A stretch of DNA of 64,000 bases from Nereocystis luetkeana (Eukaryota; Sar; Phaeophyceae; Laminariales; Laminariaceae), in NCBI GenBank assembly GCA_031213475.1, contig JARUPZ010000035.1, positions 3,028,953 to 3,092,952 of the forward strand, written 5' to 3'. Made by a program: the position numbers and the translations under genes. The notes below the pieces were generated by a model. It was not told the origin of the DNA and did no database searches. It saw only the letters and a list, made by a program, of their open reading frames with translations. Of the stretch, positions 60,944 through 64,000 are shown piece after piece; position 1 is the stretch's first letter; each line of letters begins with the position of its first letter.

Positions 60944-62960
60944 ATCCGTGACGGGGTACGAAAGAAAGCCTGAAAGAAACGCGGGGTCGAGAACGTGAGA
61001 CCCTTGCGAGGCTTAGGGTCATTCTTATCGGAGAGCTTTTTTTTTCTCCAAATTTTCGACATTTTTTTTTCGCGCAATTTTTCAATCTTCCATATTTTCC
61101 AGATTTTTTTTTCAAAATGTGTGAAATTTAACGAACTTGCTTTTTTTGCTTCTGGGGAATTTCACGAATAGTGACAGAACGCCTCCGTATATTGATACAG
61201 GTCTCCAATTATTTCCAAACTTTGGAAAATTTGGGGAAAACGCTCTCCGACAAGAATGAGCCTTAGCTGAAGAATAGAAGGGAAAAGTGGGGAAGGTGGG
61301 AGAGTACAGAAGAAGCTAGCCTTACTGAAGCGCAACGGCCTGAAGCGTGGGGCCGAGAGAGATGTGAGAGCCTACAAGTGGCTTAGCTGACAGGGATAAC
61401 TCGCGACATTCGGTACGGGAGTCTACTCCTAACCCCGTCCCCACAACCCCGACAACCCGGGACCCTAAACCGAACCCACGCCCTCACGCCGACCGTCCGA
61501 GAAACTTCTCAGAAATTTCTCGAAAGAAAGAAGTAATGAGGGGTTTGGTGTGCACGCACCAACCATTCTCTCGAAGCTGGGCCGAGTCATCCTCATACAC
61601 TGGCCGCAATTACTATCAATATTAACACCGCTTCTTCACGATCACCGAATCAGCCAAAAAGGCCGCCAACAAATAGCAGTGGCCGCGACGGAGAAGGACG
61701 TATACGTACACCTACTACTACTGCTACTACTACTACTTCTACTGCTGCTACTACCACTGCTACTACCACTGCCGCTACCGCCGCCTGTTTTACGATCACC
61801 GAGTCGGGGAAACAACACCGCCAACAAACAGGAACGCTGCGGCCGATAACGACAACACCGGCTGATAAGCGAGCCCCCCTGACCCTCTCCCCCTGATCAG
61901 CGAGAAGAGCACCCCTAAGCCCCCCCCCCCCACGCCTATATTCCCCGCCGAGAAAAAGGGACAACAGTGAAAAAAAACAGAAGGAGAAACAAAGACGACA
62001 AGAAACAAATACTTGGTACGTACGGCGTACAGAAAAAAAGTACGGTATAGAAAAGCACATACCTGGTACTCGTAGAGTACTCAAAATAGTGACCGCACGG
62101 TTCAGGGTTTTCATAGAGCAGTGAGGCATTAACACAGGTTAGGGTTAAACTTCACCCTGAGCACAGTAAGAAGTACTACCAGATACGATATATACTTATT
62201 TTCTTCTATGACAAATTAAACTAAACGCACAAGAAAATAGAGAGGAAAACGCAGAAATCAGAAACACGTACTCGTACGCTGCTGGGGATAAACAAAAAAC
62301 TGCCGACGGCCACCCCACCCCCCCCCTCCCAAAATAACCCCACGGCTCACATTGCTGTCAGCTTTAACCTGCGCTCTTTGAGGTTGCTCGCTCTACCCAC
62401 GTGTCCGTAGGGGGACTGCCTTCCAGGCCACGGCAGCACCCCTCGATTCACCGCCGTCATCACCATCAGAGACACTCCGCCTGGCTCAAAAACAAAAAAC
62501 AAAAAAACATGCGTGCGTGCAGTTCCCGGAGGTTGCGTGGAAATTTCCGTACGGGGGTGGGGGTGTGGGGGTCAGTGCATGTTTCCCCGGGATGTTTCGT
62601 CCAAGTTTCCGCACGGGGGTGGGGGTGGGGGTAAGTGAATGTTTTTCCCGGAAATTTCGTGGAAATTTACGCACGGGGGGTTGGGTTTGGGTGGGCGTCG
62701 GCAGTATTTATCGAAATGAGGAGTTGGTGTCGACCATCGTATCAACCATTTTGTCGTATCGTATAAGCTGGGTCGAGCCGTGAACACTCTCGCCATCGAC
62801 GATGATTTCGGCCCCGGCAATCCCCATGCATTTGTGTAGGATGGGTGGCGATCGCGGTCAGGGATCTCCACGGTCAGGGGTCCATTCTTTTTCTCTCCTT
62901 TTTTTATGTTTCCCTCCCTCCGCATTCGTTATATTCGCCCTTCTTTCTCCTGCTCCCTTT
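60944..62960. other. Gene-poor stretch
   Basis: AT-rich runs, a CTA/CTG microsatellite (61,713-61,785), C run at 61,920 and, at 62,510-62,700, a 55-60 bp repeat with TTTCCGTACGGGGGTGGGGG. No supported gene. Confidence 0.5.
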
Positions 62961-62963
62961 CTA

Positions 62964-63068
62964 TTGCGGGGGGCCGTAGCAAATAGGACCTACGGTACGC
63001 ACAAAAACCTGTATATTTACCTATTTTTACGAACAATATTTGGTCCTATTAACTATGGTCCTCCGCAA
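62964..63068. mobile_element. MITE A copy 11, diverged
   Basis: TTGCGGGGGGCCGTAGCAAA to AACTATGGTCCTCCGCAA with TA on both sides; compensating changes keep the ends paired. Confidence 0.88.
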
Positions 63069-63126
63069 TAGTGGTAAGTCAGATCCGGTGTCGCATACTC
63101 TTGATGGGGTCTTCTCTCTCTCTCTT

Positions 63127-63402
63127 CCCCCCCCCCCCACGTGAAAAATAAATCATCTCATTGACGCTGTCATCCATATGCAAGAAAATCCGCCTCAAAA
63201 GCGGTTCTTAGTAGGATGCAGCTCACCCTTCGTGGTACTCGCTCAACACCTCACGGCGCTTCGCTCTTGGTGCGAGCAATGCCTGCCTGGTCGGTGGAAA
63301 CCCGACGTGCTCCGTCCCGGCATTGTAGGGATGCAAGGGTCTACGGTCATACGACTACGGCCACGCACGACAATGAGTGCACCCCCCCCCCCCCCCCCGC
63401 CG
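63127..63402 (+). mobile_element. C-tailed retroposon (family B), truncated
   Basis: TCATCCATATGCAAGAAAAT through core to GACAATGAGTGCACC plus C run. Confidence 0.85.
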
Positions 63403-63447
63403 CCAGGCCAAACGGTGAATGAATTTATGAAGTAGGGGGGAAAACGA

Positions 63448-64000
63448 ATGCTTACCATGATGGTTACGTTATATTACTGGATACGGGAAAACGAGTACGC
63501 ACCTAGGAGTTGGAGAGAAGGAGTAGCAGCAAACTTATTCAAGAAAGGAGATAAGGCTGACCCGGGGAACTATATAGGGATAACGCTACTGAGCACAGTA
63601 GGCAAAACATTTCGCAAGATTTTGAACGATAGAATGGGAACGATGGTGGAGAACAAAGACAACATGAGCGAAGGGCAAGCAGGGTTTAGGCCATACCGTA
63701 GCTGCGTAGACCACGTGTACACCTTAGGGAAGAAAATCCAAGGTAGGAAAGACAGGGGACTAACAACGTACTGTTTCTTTCTAGGTGTACCGAAGGCGTA
63801 CGACACATTATGAGGAAATGGATTGTGGGGTTACATATGGGAAACAGGAATCAGAGGAAACATGTGGAGAATGATGAAAAAAATGACGAATATGCGAGAA
63901 ATGCTCTGAAGCTGGACGGGGAAATATTGAAGTATGTTGGTATTTTACAAGGAGTTGCACAGGGATGTACGTTGCCACCCAACCTATGAAAGATATATAT
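63448..64000 (+). mobile_element. LINE reverse transcriptase fragment, decayed
   Basis: Reads PRSWREGVAANLFKKGDK, GNYIGITLLSTVGKTF, EGQAGFRPYRSCVDHVYTLG and CFFLGVPKAYDTL, then GVAQGCTLPPNL after frame changes. These are reverse transcriptase blocks 1-4 and B of a non-LTR retrotransposon. The motif A catalytic Asp expected in FFLDV is Gly, and a stop follows. It starts just after a family B C tail and runs off the window. Probably the same LINE whose 3' ends litter the window, but this is not shown. Confidence 0.9.

Noticed and set aside
1-64000. LTR retroelements or virus-like elements
   Set aside because: I saw no gag, protease, integrase, capsid or envelope-like frames and no paired LTRs.

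Overview
This is nuclear DNA of a eukaryote: spliced genes with long introns, many microsatellites, several MITE families and a non-LTR retrotransposon. Long introns, low gene density, GC-rich exons and simple-sequence load resemble a brown alga or another stramenopile, but that is inference; no marker gene is present. I saw no tRNA, rRNA, CRISPR, phage or organellar features.

Layout. (1) About 36-10,085 and 12,630-23,434 are two copies of one roughly 10-kb segmental duplication in direct orientation, about 12.5 kb apart. Each carries the same four-exon gene on the + strand (3066-9458 and 15558-22805), encoding an unrecognised protein of about 628 residues with one membrane segment. Splice sites and codon phases agree in both copies. 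A third, partial repeat (10,066-11,097) fills part of the spacer. Copy 2 alone carries an 830-bp inverted-repeat element. (2) 23.4-28.2 kb holds no well-supported gene, only retroposon copies, a MITE and tandem repeats. (3) 28,208-59,068 on the - strand is one large gene. I reconstructed 13 exons spanning about 31 kb, and every junction keeps codon phase. The protein (at least 1203 residues) has two regions that read like GT-A-type glycosyltransferase domains, and in both the place where an acidic metal-binding motif is expected lacks it. (4) 59-64 kb holds repeats, a possible upstream exon and, at the right edge, a decayed LINE reverse transcriptase.

The large gene's introns are a dense repeat landscape: about eleven copies of a TA-target MITE (one nested in another), more than twenty copies of a retroposon family whose 3' end is poly(C) after the sequence GAGTAC, LINE 3' ends sharing that same GAGTAC-poly(C) terminus, palindromic elements, and many tandem arrays. 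Two exon ends of this gene have been tandemly duplicated into the adjoining intron together with their splice donors. The main candidates for new biology are the C-tailed LINE/partner system, which seems to insert repeatedly at its own tails, and the apparently motif-less double glycosyltransferase-like gene with its decoy donors.
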